Positions 1 through 7,370 of a DNA stretch of 64,000 bases are shown here, piece after piece. The stretch lies in contig NZ_JAIELN010000007.1 of NCBI RefSeq assembly GCF_019753045.1, forward strand, positions 1 to 64,000, read 5' to 3'. The notes below the pieces were generated by a model. The model was not told where the DNA came from. It did no database searches and saw nothing but the letters and a program-made list of their open reading frames with translations. This DNA is from Hyphomicrobium sp. GTDB taxonomy: Bacteria; Pseudomonadota; Alphaproteobacteria; Rhizobiales; Hyphomicrobiaceae. Numbering within the stretch: the first letter of the stretch is position 1; every line of letters starts with the position of its first letter. Both the position numbers and the translations under genes were made by a program.

Positions 1-36
1 CTCGGCGGCGTCACCAAGACGGTCACGCTGACCTAA
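1..36 (+). CDS. 3' end of a gene that begins left of the window
   Basis: The first 36 bases read in frame 1 as LGGVTKTVTLT followed by a TAA stop. A stem-loop terminator follows about 60 bases later, so this is probably the end of a real gene lying directly before the portal gene. Terminase often occupies that place in tailed phages, but eleven residues cannot identify it. Confidence 0.35.
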   Translation, partial: LGGVTKTVTLT

Positions 37-93
37 CCGCTTACGCGCTGTAAGCGGCTCGTTCTCTCTCGCACTCGCAACACCCGATCTCTG

Positions 94-142
94 AGCCGGC
101 CACCCTCGTCAAGCGCGATGCTTTGCGAGGCCGCCGGCTTTT
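94..142 (+). terminator. stem-loop terminator before the portal gene
   Basis: The arms AGCCGGC and GCCGGCT enclose a second stem (CCTCG/CGAGG) and a third (AAGC/GCTT), giving a long three-part hairpin that ends in TTTT. It lies between the partial gene at the left edge and the portal gene. The rest of positions 37-205 shows no gene. Confidence 0.6.
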
Positions 143-205
143 CCGTGCTCCGACGCGCGATGCGTCGCGGGCTTGCCCCTTTCTTTTTCAACGGGACAAA
201 GCCTC

Positions 206-1864
206 ATGGCCAACGTCAAAGGCGCGATGCCTCTTGCCTATCAGTATTCCGTTCCCGTCCAATCCGACGCCGGCCGCATCCCCGACGTTCAGGATCAACC
301 GCCGCAACCCGACTACGACAACCCGTCGCTGACATCCTCGGCGCACGAGTTCATGAAGCACGACTGGCATCTCTGCCGCACGCTCTACGAGGGCACCCGC
401 ATGATGCGGCGTGCGAAAACCGAATTCCTGCCGCAGTATGAGCGCGAGACCGACAAGGAATACGAGCGCCGCCTCAACGCCACCACGCTGCTCAATATGT
501 TTCGCCTGGCGGTGATGAACGCCGTCGGCCGGCCGTTCTCCAAGCCGATCGTCATTGCCAACACCTCGTCCCAGGTCGTCTTCGACTGGGTCAAGGACTT
601 CGACATGGAAGGCCACGACATCAACGTCTGGGCGAGGCGGGCGATGCGCGAGGGCCTGATCGACGGCATGGTGCATTGCCTGATCGATCACGTGGCGCTC
701 CCCGATGGCCTCAACGCCAAGGAGTTCATGGAGCTCGGCGGTGGCCGTCCCTACGCCTGCCTCGTCCCGGCGCAGATGCTGCTCGCCGCTTACACCGACT
801 TTGTCGGCGGGCTGAAACGCTGCGTCCACGCCCGCATCCGCGAGTGGCACACGTATTTGAACGGCTTCCGCGAGGAAAAGCGCGAGCGCGTCCGCGTCCT
901 GGAGCCCGGCTACTATCAGCTCTGGGAAGCCGGCCCCGGCGGCTGGGGCATCATCGAAGAGGGCCAGCTCCTCAAGGCCGACGGCACGCCCTGGCAATGG
1001 GTGCCGCTCGAGACCTGGTATGCCGGCACCTCCGACATCGACTACGTCGTGACGCCGCCGTTCCTCGATCTCGCCTACAAGAACGTCGAGCACTGGCAGT
1101 CGACCTCGGATCAGAGGAACATCCTGACCAAGGGCCGCTTCCCGATGCTGGCTGCGTCCGGCGTCGATCCCAACTCGGTCAAGGACGAAAGCGGCAATCT
1201 CGTCGTTGGTCCGCACACGGCATTGGTCAGCGAAGATCCGGCCGGCAAGTGGTACTATGTCGAACCCGGCGGCGCGGCGATTGCAGCCGGTGAAAAAGAT
1301 CTCGAGCACCTCGAGCAGGCGATGAGCCGCTTGGCGATGGACCCGGTGCAGACCCAGCACGGCCGGGCGCAGACCGCGACGGGACAGACACTCGAAGATG
1401 CGAAAGCCCGTGCGCCGCTTGAAATCTGGGCGCGCGACTTTTCCAACTTCCTCGAGCGCGTGGTGAATAACTTTTTCATGTGGCTCGCCATTCCGGACGG
1501 CAAGGTCGACATGGAGGTCAATACCGACTTCGGCCTGGATCTCGCCAACATCCAGGAACTGACCACGCTCACCACCTTGCGCGGCATGCGCGAGCTCACC
1601 CGCTCGACGCTCTACTCCGAACTCAAACGCCGTCAGGTGCTGGGCGACGCCTTCGATCCGGATCTGGAAGAAGCGCTGCTCGAAATCGAGGCCTCGCAGA
1701 TGCCGGGCTTCGGGGCGCCAGACGGCAACTTGCCGCCGGAAGGCACCGATCCGTCTCTCGGCCTTGGCGCTCAGGGCCCCGACCCGAGTGCCGTCGATCC
1801 GATGGCCTCCGGCGCCAACCCCTCGGCGCCGGCAGCAACGAAGTCGAAAGCGAAGAAGAAATAA
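206..1864 (+). CDS. phage portal protein, DUF4055 family
   Basis: 552 residues. The portal forms the dodecameric ring at one capsid vertex through which DNA is packaged and ejected and to which the tail connector binds. The first half follows the DUF4055 portal pattern, with a DWHLCRTLYEGT segment, a TTLLNMF...VGRPFSKP stretch and a YELWEAG-like block. The last 70 residues are Pro/Gly/Ala-rich with a lysine-rich end (KSKAKKK). I chose the ATG at 206; the open frame reaches back to a TTG at 173, but the ATG begins the conserved part. It heads the head-gene module. Family identification is from remembered pattern, not a search. Confidence 0.85.
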   Translation: MANVKGAMPLAYQYSVPVQSDAGRIPDVQDQPPQPDYDNPSLTSSAHEFMKHDWHLCRTLYEGTRMMRRAKTEFLPQYERETDKEYERRLNATTLLNMFRLAVMNAVGRPFSKPIVIANTSSQVVFDWVKDFDMEGHDINVWARRAMREGLIDGMVHCLIDHVALPDGLNAKEFMELGGGRPYACLVPAQMLLAAYTDFVGGLKRCVHARIREWHTYLNGFREEKRERVRVLEPGYYQLWEAGPGGWGIIEEGQLLKADGTPWQWVPLETWYAGTSDIDYVVTPPFLDLAYKNVEHWQSTSDQRNILTKGRFPMLAASGVDPNSVKDESGNLVVGPHTALVSEDPAGKWYYVEPGGAAIAAGEKDLEHLEQAMSRLAMDPVQTQHGRAQTATGQTLEDAKARAPLEIWARDFSNFLERVVNNFFMWLAIPDGKVDMEVNTDFGLDLANIQELTTLTTLRGMRELTRSTLYSELKRRQVLGDAFDPDLEEALLEIEASQMPGFGAPDGNLPPEGTDPSLGLGAQGPDPSAVDPMASGANPSAPAATKSKAKKK

Positions 1865-1971
1865 CGGTTTGCGTCTCTGCCGCCACGAGCTCTCGCGTTT
1901 TACGCGGGGGCGTTCGAGTGGAGGTGGGGGCGCAACTCTTTCCATATTGGAAATAGTTCAAAGGACCCCCG

Positions 1972-2475
1972 ATGGCCAAAAAGTTCAAAGGCTCGATCGA
2001 GGACGATGTGAAGAGCCGCATGCGCGCCTACGCCGCCATGCACAACGGCGTCGTCAAGGCCCAGAAGGCGCTCGACGCCGTCATCAAATCCGACGCCATC
2101 GCCACCAACGGCACCGTCAAGCTCGACGCCATGAAACTTGGGGCGGCGCGCCTCGATACGGCGCGCAACAAACTGGCGATGGCGAAATTCACCGGCGAAA
2201 GGAAGTACGCGGAGGAGGGCCTCCACGATCTGGCGCTGGCGAAGAAGCACTTCGCCAAGATCGCCAAGGAGGCGGCCGAGATCGCGGCATCGCAATCGAT
2301 GGACGCGGTGCAGAAGCTTTACCTTGAAACGCACGGAAACCCGCAGGCCGGCGTTCGCGGGCATCCCTATTCCGACGGCCTGCCGAAGGTAACGCCGCTC
2401 AAGAGTGCGTGGTCGCGGACCGAGCATGAGAGTGGCCACATCTCGATCGTGACGCGGAAGAAGTTCTGGCGTTGA
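1972..2475 (+). CDS. hypothetical phage protein in the head module
   Basis: 167 residues, rich in Ala and Lys, mostly predicted helix for residues 1-115, then a Gly/Pro-containing tail ending in KKFWR. The start ATG has an AAAGGA Shine-Dalgarno a few bases upstream. It lies directly after the portal gene in the same direction, so a structural or assembly role is likely, but I recognise no family. Confidence 0.7.
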   Translation: MAKKFKGSIEDDVKSRMRAYAAMHNGVVKAQKALDAVIKSDAIATNGTVKLDAMKLGAARLDTARNKLAMAKFTGERKYAEEGLHDLALAKKHFAKIAKEAAEIAASQSMDAVQKLYLETHGNPQAGVRGHPYSDGLPKVTPLKSAWSRTEHESGHISIVTRKKFWR

Positions 2476-2620
2476 GAAGTTTACGCGCCGCACGACGATA
2501 CTGTGCGGCTGTGGCAAGCGTCGCCGCATTGGCGGCCTTATAGCGCGAGCGTTTCGTGCTCGCCTCCAGAGCTTCAGCCATGCGGATCAGATAACGTGCG
2601 GTTTTCTCCGTGTACGGCAT
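2399..2620 (-). CDS. small hypothetical protein
   Basis: 73 residues, very basic and rich in Ala, Arg and Ser. It starts just past the stop of the upstream minus-strand gene and runs into the 3' end of the opposing plus-strand gene by about 76 bases. Such a long convergent overlap and the lack of a clear ribosome site make it uncertain. An alternative start at 2638 overlaps the upstream stop. Confidence 0.4.
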   Translation of the reverse strand: MPYTEKTARYLIRMAEALEASTKRSRYKAANAATLATAAQYRRAARKLLNARTSSASRSRCGHSHARSATTHS

Positions 2621-2621
2621 T

Positions 2622-2972
2622 TCAGTTGACCGAGACATAGGGCATCCCGCCAGGAAGAACGTCCCACATGTCGCGCGGCATCAACCAGCGGGCCTTGCCG
2701 GCGGCGATGCCGAGCATGAAGAGCTTCTCCATGGTGGCGTGCAGGCTCGTCCATTGCTGGCCGTCGCGGCGATCGCAGGCATTGAGAAACGTCCAGCCAC
2801 CGCCGCCGGAAGCTTGGAATTCATCTGGCAGCTCGGCAAGCATGCCGGCGATCTCGGTCTCGCGGCCGGTCGTATCAAGCACTGCTTTACTGATGACGCC
2901 TTCGACTTGCGCGCCATCCGGCTTGCTGCATTCAGCAAAGAGCTTTTCGACGTTGTCGGCAGTCAGGTTCAT
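2622..2972 (-). CDS. hypothetical phage protein
   Basis: 116 residues with a balanced composition and normal minus-strand codon use: an acidic N-terminal half, a Gly-rich turn (ASGGGGW) near the middle, and an MLGIAAGKARWLMPRDMW segment near the end. It opens a two-gene minus-strand island placed between two late plus-strand genes, as moron genes often are. I do not recognise a family. Confidence 0.65.
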   Translation of the reverse strand: MNLTADNVEKLFAECSKPDGAQVEGVISKAVLDTTGRETEIAGMLAELPDEFQASGGGGWTFLNACDRRDGQQWTSLHATMEKLFMLGIAAGKARWLMPRDMWDVLPGGMPYVSVN

Positions 2973-3030
2973 TTCGTTCGCCTCCCGTTACCTCTTTCAT
3001 CATATCACGCCCACCCGTGGAGTTAGCCCG

Positions 3031-4035
3031 ATGGCCGTAAGTGGTTTGTTCAAGAAACTCGCCGTTGGCGGCGGCAAGGCGACCGGCAATCTCGTCAAGA
3101 CCGGCGTCGCCATGCAGGCCTACCAGAGCGTCCAGGACAAGGTGTTCGACGCCGTCGGCGCCGACAAGGAGAGCAAGGCAGCGTCGTTTCTCGGTGGCGC
3201 CGTTCCGGAATGGCTGCTGACGGCGGCGAGCGGCGCTTCGAAGTTGTCGCGCATGCGCTCGGCCCTGGTCTGGGGCGGTCTCAACGTCCTCTATGATCAA
3301 CTGATGGGCTCGAGCGATGCGCAGGCCGAAGAGGCGCGTCAGAACACCGACCAATCCTTCATGCCGCAGACGCAGCGGGTCGTCGATGCGCATCAGCGGT
3401 TCGCAACCCTCATGCAGCACGCCGAGGACGAGCGGGCGATGGCGGCATCGACGCGACCGACCATCGACATGAACGGTCACTATAATCTGACCGAGCACGG
3501 CGAGCGCATCGTCGCCCTCCTGAACAAGTCGTCATCGCTCCGGACGGAAGCCGAAAAGCAGCATCAGACTGCGCTGGCCGATGCCTGGGAGTCAAAGAAC
3601 CTCACCGGCATGTCGGCAAGCGAGATCTCGGTGGCGAAAATGGCTTGGCAGCGGCGGCATCGCCAGCAGATGGAGGCGCAGAACGCCAGGACAGCAGCAG
3701 CGCGGCACGTCGCCAACGTCGAAAGGATCAAGGATGCGATTGTCGGTGCCAAGAACCCGCGCCAGCAGACGCTGAGCGGCGCCTACAAGAAGAGCGCGGC
3801 ACTGAACAAGGCCACCGCAGCCAAGCGCATGAACGCGCAGCTGATGAAGAAGGGCAAGAAAGCCAAGGCCCAGGACAGCGGCCGCACCACCGGCTTTGCC
3901 GGCATGCCGAACGGCGCCGATCGCAAAATGATGTGGACGGACAAAAACGGCAAGGTTTATCACCGCCAGATGACGCTACCGAATTTCGAGTCACGCGCTC
4001 GGGATAAAATGCGCTCCGAGCGCAAAGGCGGTTGA
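3031..4035 (+). CDS. hypothetical structural protein, Ala/Lys-rich helical
   Basis: 334 residues. The frame is open from 2668, but the ATG at 3031 has a GTGGAG Shine-Dalgarno and begins sensible sequence. Residues 1-90 contain Gly/Ala-rich, weakly hydrophobic helices; residues 110-240 are charged helix; the C-terminal 90 residues are strongly basic (repeated KK and KAKAQ). Size, position between portal and minor head gene, and composition suit an internal virion or assembly protein. No family recognised. Confidence 0.7.
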   Translation: MAVSGLFKKLAVGGGKATGNLVKTGVAMQAYQSVQDKVFDAVGADKESKAASFLGGAVPEWLLTAASGASKLSRMRSALVWGGLNVLYDQLMGSSDAQAEEARQNTDQSFMPQTQRVVDAHQRFATLMQHAEDERAMAASTRPTIDMNGHYNLTEHGERIVALLNKSSSLRTEAEKQHQTALADAWESKNLTGMSASEISVAKMAWQRRHRQQMEAQNARTAAARHVANVERIKDAIVGAKNPRQQTLSGAYKKSAALNKATAAKRMNAQLMKKGKKAKAQDSGRTTGFAGMPNGADRKMMWTDKNGKVYHRQMTLPNFESRARDKMRSERKGG

Positions 4036-4061
4036 CAAATAAAGTCGCAGGAGGCTAGACG
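4032..4061 (+). promoter_or_regulatory. putative promoter for the tRNA cluster
   Basis: A perfect -35 hexamer TTGACA (4032-4037) is followed 18 bases later by TAGACG as a weak -10. It is the best sigma70-type match near the tRNA genes and would drive them and the gene at 4553. The -10 lies inside an operator-like inverted repeat (4041-4063), which suggests repression. Confidence 0.5.
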
Positions 4062-4063
4062 AT
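4041..4063. promoter_or_regulatory. operator-like 23-bp inverted repeat (copy 1)
   Basis: Left arm AAAGT and right inner arm GGCTAGAC match the recurring phage motif AAAGT-N13-ACTTT; the last three bases of the right arm are degenerate. It covers the putative -10 of the tRNA promoter. Confidence 0.45.
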
Positions 4064-4193
4064 AGCCATCGCGAGAGGGGCGCCCAATCGGTCTCCATGG
4101 AGCTGATTGCCCTTTTCGTAGGTACATAATTTCGACGCGGCTTCGGCCGCATCAAGGACAACTGCCTTCAATGTTTCGACCAACCCCAATGAC

Positions 4194-4237
4194 GCATCAC
4201 CTCTGGCGCCGCTAATTGCGCGGCGACTGGGTGATGC
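4194..4237 (+). other. long stem-loop immediately before tRNA-Pro
   Basis: Arms GCATCACC and GGTGATGC enclose a second stem (GCCGC/GCGGC) around the loop TAATTGC. It ends 7 bases before the tRNA-Pro gene. It could be a processing signal for the tRNA precursor or a leader structure. The remainder of 4064-4244 shows no gene, only a small GCGGC/GCCGC hairpin near 4140. Confidence 0.35.
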
Positions 4238-4244
4238 TGTCTAT

Positions 4245-4321
4245 CGGGGTGTAGCTCAGCATGGAAGAGCATCCGCGTCGGAAGCGGAGGGCCGTTGGTT
4301 CAAATCCAGCCGCCCCGACCA
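4245..4321 (+). tRNA. tRNA-Pro (anticodon CGG)
   Basis: A complete 77-base cloverleaf with encoded CCA. The acceptor stem CGGGGTG pairs with CGCCCCG, the D arm is GCTC/GAGC, the anticodon stem TCCGC/GCGGA holds loop GTCGGAA, and the T arm is GTTGG/CCAGC. The C1-G72 pair is typical of proline tRNAs. It reads CCG, a frequent codon in this GC-rich phage. Confidence 0.93.
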
Positions 4322-4369
4322 ATTTCTCAACCCCCAGACTTTGAGCGCTGCGCTGTCGCGCGCCGCTGT

Positions 4370-4445
4370 GCGGGTGAGGTGTAACGGTTCTGCATTACGG
4401 TCTCCAAAACCGTCGGATTGGGTTCAATTCCCAGCACCCGTGCCA
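4370..4445 (+). tRNA. tRNA-Trp (anticodon CCA)
   Basis: A 76-base cloverleaf with encoded CCA. The acceptor stem GCGGGTG pairs with CACCCGT (G1-U72 wobble), the anticodon stem ACGGT/ACCGT holds loop CTCCAAA, the T stem is TTGGG/CCCAG and the discriminator is G, as usual for tRNA-Trp. The D stem is weak (GTGT/GCAT). It is the second tRNA of the phage cluster. Confidence 0.88.
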
Positions 4446-4454
4446 ATTCAGTTT

Positions 4455-4531
4455 AGCAGAGTAGAGCAGCGGCCCAGCTCGACGCGCTCATAACGCGTAG
4501 GTCGTGGGTTCAAATCCCACCTCTGCAACCA
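4455..4531 (+). tRNA. tRNA-Met (CAT), initiator-like
   Basis: A 77-base cloverleaf with encoded CCA. Acceptor AGCAGAG faces CTCTGCA, so base pair 1-72 is an A/A mismatch. The D stem is GAGC/GCTC (A11-U24), the anticodon stem ACGCG/CGCGT holds loop CTCATAA, and the T arm is GTGGG/CCCAC. The unpaired 1-72 position, A11-U24, three G-C pairs next to the anticodon loop and A73 are features of initiator tRNAs rather than elongator Met or Ile2 tRNAs, although the usual GGG/CCC order in the anticodon stem is GCG/CGC here. Confidence 0.85.
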
Positions 4532-4552
4532 TCATCGAAAGGATCGCCTCGC

Positions 4553-4903
4553 ATGAGCCTTGACGAAATAATCGCCCCCTTCATCGGCAAGGGCATCACC
4601 GACGCGGAGCTCGTTGATGACGAGATCCGGCTGACTTTTCTCACAGGTGAAACGCTGGAGCTGCGGGATGCCGGCCCCGCCGAGAGCGTAGGCCGCTACA
4701 TCACGGCCAACGACGATATGAAGGATCTCAACGGCTACAACCTCGCGGCCATCACCCTTACGCGGGGCGATGACACGCCGGGCCCTGGCGAGGCGCACGA
4801 GATCTGCTTTCTCGAGATCCGCACCGACTGCAGCTTCGTGACGCTCGTCAAATGCAATGGCCACCTCGGTGGCTTCGGGCTCGCAGCGAACGTCCGCCAC
4901 TAG
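4553..4903 (+). CDS. small phage protein, possibly DUF7448-like
   Basis: 116 acidic residues, mostly predicted beta strand. The run ESVGRY...DLNGYNL and the later FLEIRTDCSFVTLVKCNGH recall a family of small phage proteins (DUF7448) with unknown function; I give this from memory of the pattern. The start has a GAAAGGA ribosome site. It directly follows the tRNA cluster and is probably co-transcribed with it. Confidence 0.7.
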   Translation: MSLDEIIAPFIGKGITDAELVDDEIRLTFLTGETLELRDAGPAESVGRYITANDDMKDLNGYNLAAITLTRGDDTPGPGEAHEICFLEIRTDCSFVTLVKCNGHLGGFGLAANVRH

Positions 4904-4923
4904 CCCGGTCCACGGCCCCATTC

Positions 4924-5307
4924 TCAGCCGAACCTCCGCATGAAGGCCGCCGCTTCGGCGTGGTTCGGGAAATCATAGATCACCCGCACCCGCCCACCAC
5001 TCACCACCGGCACCGGCCGCAACGACGACGCGACTGGCGTTGGCGCCGGAGAGGGATCGTTCGTCCGCGTCACCAGCGAGACGACCTTCGGCACTGGCGC
5101 GGCGGTCGCCGTCTCGATCTCGCCAGCGGCGCGGCGGCGCGCGATCGTCTCTTCGCACCAGAGCTCGGCGCGGCGCTGATCGTCCTTGGCGTAACTGCCG
5201 TCAGGTTGGGCGAACTTCTTTGTCGCCTTCGCAATCAGGGCGTGGTCATAGCCGAGCCGCCCGCGCTTGGCGGTCAGCTTCAGGATCATCTTCGATTGTC
5301 CTCGCAT
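4924..5307 (-). CDS. hypothetical protein, basic N-terminus
   Basis: 127 residues. The ATG at 5307 is preceded by AAAAGGAGAG, so I prefer it to the in-frame ATG at 5367. The first 60 residues are basic and helical, the middle is Ala/Pro/Val-rich and probably disordered, and the end (VRVIYDFPNHAEAAAFMRRF) looks like a short folded strand-helix unit. It is a single minus-strand gene converging on the gene ending at 4903. Confidence 0.6.
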   Translation of the reverse strand: MRGQSKMILKLTAKRGRLGYDHALIAKATKKFAQPDGSYAKDDQRRAELWCEETIARRRAAGEIETATAAPVPKVVSLVTRTNDPSPAPTPVASSLRPVPVVSGGRVRVIYDFPNHAEAAAFMRRFG

Positions 5308-5461
5308 AGAGGCTCTCCTTTTACTCGAACGCATCCGCGTCATCAGCGGACGGACGAATAAGGACACGGGGCCGGGTAGCTGTCAAATCATAGCTTATTA
5401 AAACGAAGCGACGACCAGACTAAAATAAAAGCCTGCCAAATCAGTGGCATGAGGAACGTCG

Positions 5462-5484
5462 AAAGTTTTCTTCATAAAAACTTT
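5462..5484. promoter_or_regulatory. operator-like 23-bp inverted repeat (copy 2)
   Basis: Perfect outer arms AAAGT and ACTTT separated by 13 bases; inner arms TTTTC and TAAAA also pair in part. It lies in the divergent gap between the genes starting at 5307 (minus) and 5538 (plus). The rest of 5308-5537 is comparatively AT-rich and shows no gene. Confidence 0.5.
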
Positions 5485-5537
5485 CGCCGAACTGCGGCAA
5501 CATTGCGATGACATCTTCAGCTTTCGAGAGGATCAGG

Positions 5538-5765
5538 ATGAGTGACAGCACCGAACCTGTGAAAACCGTTATCGCCGTCAACATTGCGCACCGCTATGTG
5601 CTGCTCGACGACGACACCGTGCATGAGATCCGCGCTTTGCTGGACGACGAAAAGGAAGAGACCAGCGACCTCGAGGAGGCCGAAACCTGCGTCGTGTTCT
5701 GGCAGACCGGCGGCTGGTCGGAGCTACCGATCCGCGATCTCGACCTCGACCAGGTCCTGCACTAG
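5538..5765 (+). CDS. small acidic hypothetical protein
   Basis: 75 residues, strongly acidic (DDEKEETSDLEEAE). The ATG at 5538 has a GAGAGG ribosome site; another ATG at 5508 in frame has none. It follows an operator-like repeat. Small acidic early phage proteins sometimes mimic DNA or bind host enzymes, but nothing here proves that. Confidence 0.6.
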   Translation: MSDSTEPVKTVIAVNIAHRYVLLDDDTVHEIRALLDDEKEETSDLEEAETCVVFWQTGGWSELPIRDLDLDQVLH

Positions 5766-5807
5766 GATCAGCTTGGGAACGGCCGCACTGCCAAAGGGCG
5801 ACGGCCA

Positions 5808-6047
5808 ATGAAGATCAAGGACTTTCTTATTCGCGGCCGAGAGCTTTATGCCGTCTGCCACGGCAACCACGGCTTTCTCGGCGGCGCGCGGCGCATCCCG
5901 ATCGACCTGTCGGACCTTGATCCCGAGATGGATCATGAGGAGCTTCGCGGCAAACTGCGCTGCACTGTGTGCGGGACGAAGGACCCGCGCACGATCCTGC
6001 TGATCAAGCAGACCGACCGGCAGATGCGCCAAGGGCGGCAGCGCTAG
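5808..6047 (+). CDS. small hypothetical protein with CxxC pair
   Basis: 79 residues. CHGNHG near residue 17 and CTVCG near residue 52 give Cys/His positions that could hold a zinc ion. The C-terminus is basic (RQMRQGRQR). It follows the gene at 5538 by 42 bases and converges with the minus-strand island. No family recognised. Confidence 0.6.
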   Translation: MKIKDFLIRGRELYAVCHGNHGFLGGARRIPIDLSDLDPEMDHEELRGKLRCTVCGTKDPRTILLIKQTDRQMRQGRQR

Positions 6048-6050
6048 GCG

Positions 6051-6221
6051 CTATTCCTTTTGCAGGATCTCCTCGACCTGCTTGCGAGAAAGCAGCGATT
6101 GCTTGCCAGCAAGGATCGCCTCGGCGTCCAAGATCACATCCCAGAGAGCGTGCATTGGACCGACGGCACTTGCTTTGGCGCGGGCACATTTTGTTGCGGT
6201 TCGAAGTTCTTCATCCGTCAT
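6051..6221 (-). CDS. small hypothetical protein
   Basis: 56 residues from the ATG at 6221, which has a GAGAGG ribosome site; longer in-frame starts lack one. It is an all-helical protein ending in LLSRKQVEEILQKE. It is the last gene of the minus-strand island that begins at 9309. Function unknown. Confidence 0.55.
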   Translation of the reverse strand: MTDEELRTATKCARAKASAVGPMHALWDVILDAEAILAGKQSLLSRKQVEEILQKE

Positions 6222-6231
6222 CGCAGCCCTC

Positions 6232-6477
6232 TCAGTGCACTTGCTTGGGGTCCGCTTTGATCGGGCGCCACTGGCCGTCGACGATGCCAATCTCGCCATG
6301 GCCGACGCATATCCCGCACCTGTCGCCGGGGAGCAGCTTTACCTCTTCCTTCTCGCCGCCATCGACAGGCGCGTGCGTGAAGGAGATGGGACGGGCGAGG
6401 ATGCCCGTGCCGTCGCAGTGCGGGCAAGGTTTCGACGGCATCTCGATCTCATCGCTGCCCGGTAGAGGGATCTTCAT
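6232..6477 (-). CDS. small zinc-finger protein, DnaJ-type CxxCxGxG repeats
   Basis: 81 residues. CPHCDGTG (near residue 18) and CGICVGHG (near residue 54) match the CxxCxGxG zinc-binding repeats of the DnaJ central domain, but with only two repeats. Such proteins can bind zinc and unfolded proteins. It sits in the minus-strand island of small genes between the portal and minor head genes. No J domain is present. Confidence 0.72.
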   Translation of the reverse strand: MKIPLPGSDEIEMPSKPCPHCDGTGILARPISFTHAPVDGGEKEEVKLLPGDRCGICVGHGEIGIVDGQWRPIKADPKQVH

Positions 6478-6515
6478 TCCAAGTTGCCTTTCCAGACATA
6501 GTCAAAGGAGGTTGC

Positions 6516-6614
6516 ATGGCCCCGCATGCGTTCGGATCGCTTCTCGCAATCCTGTTTGTCGTCGGTATCGGCGTCTTTCTGATAGCCTGCATTCACGGCA
6601 TTCACAGGCGATGA
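6516..6614 (+). CDS. 32-residue single-pass membrane micro-protein
   Basis: Begins MAPHAFGSLLAI and continues as one unbroken hydrophobic helix (about residues 8-26) before ending GIHRR. A strong ribosome site, AAAGGAGG, lies 5 bases before the ATG. It is transcribed against its neighbours. Its size and single helix would fit a membrane toxin, a small holin or an inhibitor; no assignment is possible. Confidence 0.55.
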   Translation: MAPHAFGSLLAILFVVGIGVFLIACIHGIHRR

Positions 6615-6615
6615 G

Positions 6616-6945
6616 TCAATTCCTGCGCTGGCGCTTCATCCCGGTATTCGCCTCAATCTCCGCCAGCTGCGTCGTCGTTACGTTGAGGGTAATGCTTTCG
6701 CCTTTTTCCTCTTCAGCCCGCATCCGGATTTGCATGCAGCGCTGGCAGACCTTGATGGCGTTTTTCGGCGACGTCGGCCGATAGATCAGGCGCTCGCCAC
6801 AGCCATCGGCGCAATCGGTTTCAAGGTTATCGTCGAACGGCGTCACCAGGTCGGCTGGCGCGCACATCATGTAGAGGGGCTCATCTGTCTTGGCCTCGAG
6901 CTTCTCGGTCGTCGTCTCTTCGATTTTGAATTTCGGCTCCGCCAT
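6616..6945 (-). CDS. small hypothetical protein with zinc-ribbon-like cysteines
   Basis: 109 residues from the ATG at 6945, which overlaps the stop of the upstream gene as TGATG and has a GGGGAG ribosome site. Cysteines CADGC (near 51) and CQRC (near 74) form a plausible zinc-binding set; the C-terminus is helical and basic. It is part of the minus-strand island. Confidence 0.65.
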   Translation of the reverse strand: MAEPKFKIEETTTEKLEAKTDEPLYMMCAPADLVTPFDDNLETDCADGCGERLIYRPTSPKNAIKVCQRCMQIRMRAEEEKGESITLNVTTTQLAEIEANTGMKRQRRN

Positions 6946-7370
6946 CAATTTCTCCCCTTCTGCGTCCGCGCGATCTGGTCGTTCAACAGGTCGCGCCAGT
7001 GCACAACTCCAATAGGGTCCAAAAGCAATGTCGCACCAACTCCATTCACGTCCTGAAAGCGGACCTCGCAAATGCCGGGTGTCCGTACGTTTTTCGGGTC
7101 AACTGGTTCACTCAGCTCAATGCGTGCTACGGGGACCATTTCCGGCACGTCTTCATCAAGCTGAACCGTTGGTCGAAGAGGCGGGATCTCCATTCTTTCT
7201 TGAGGAGATTGATCTCGTTCCGCTTGCAGCAGCTCGAGAAACTCCAGAAGCTGTTCACGCGGCAGAATAACGCCGCCCTCTTCGCCGTTCGAGAGCTCTA
7301 CGGCGACGACGAAGTCCCCGCCCTTGGTCCGTCGCGGACCGATCACGCCGACAACCTTGACTGCGCGCAT
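6945..7370 (-). CDS. hypothetical phage protein
   Basis: 141 residues. The N-terminal 40 residues read as beta strands (VKVVGVIGP..., FVVAVEL...GGVILP), then a helix, then a second strand-rich half. The stop overlaps the next start (TGATG), showing translational coupling inside the island. No family recognised. Confidence 0.65.
   Translation of the reverse strand: MRAVKVVGVIGPRRTKGGDFVVAVELSNGEEGGVILPREQLLEFLELLQAERDQSPQERMEIPPLRPTVQLDEDVPEMVPVARIELSEPVDPKNVRTPGICEVRFQDVNGVGATLLLDPIGVVHWRDLLNDQIARTQKGRN

Noticed and set aside
188-1945. 585-codon open frame on the minus strand opposite the portal gene
   Set aside because: It mirrors the portal gene in a GC-rich frame, has an Arg/Ala/Val-heavy composition and no ribosome site. 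The plus-strand gene has a family match.
5380-5402. GTCAAATCATAGCTTA, partly like an operator half-site pair
   Set aside because: The spacing is off by one and the outer arms are missing, so it was not counted.
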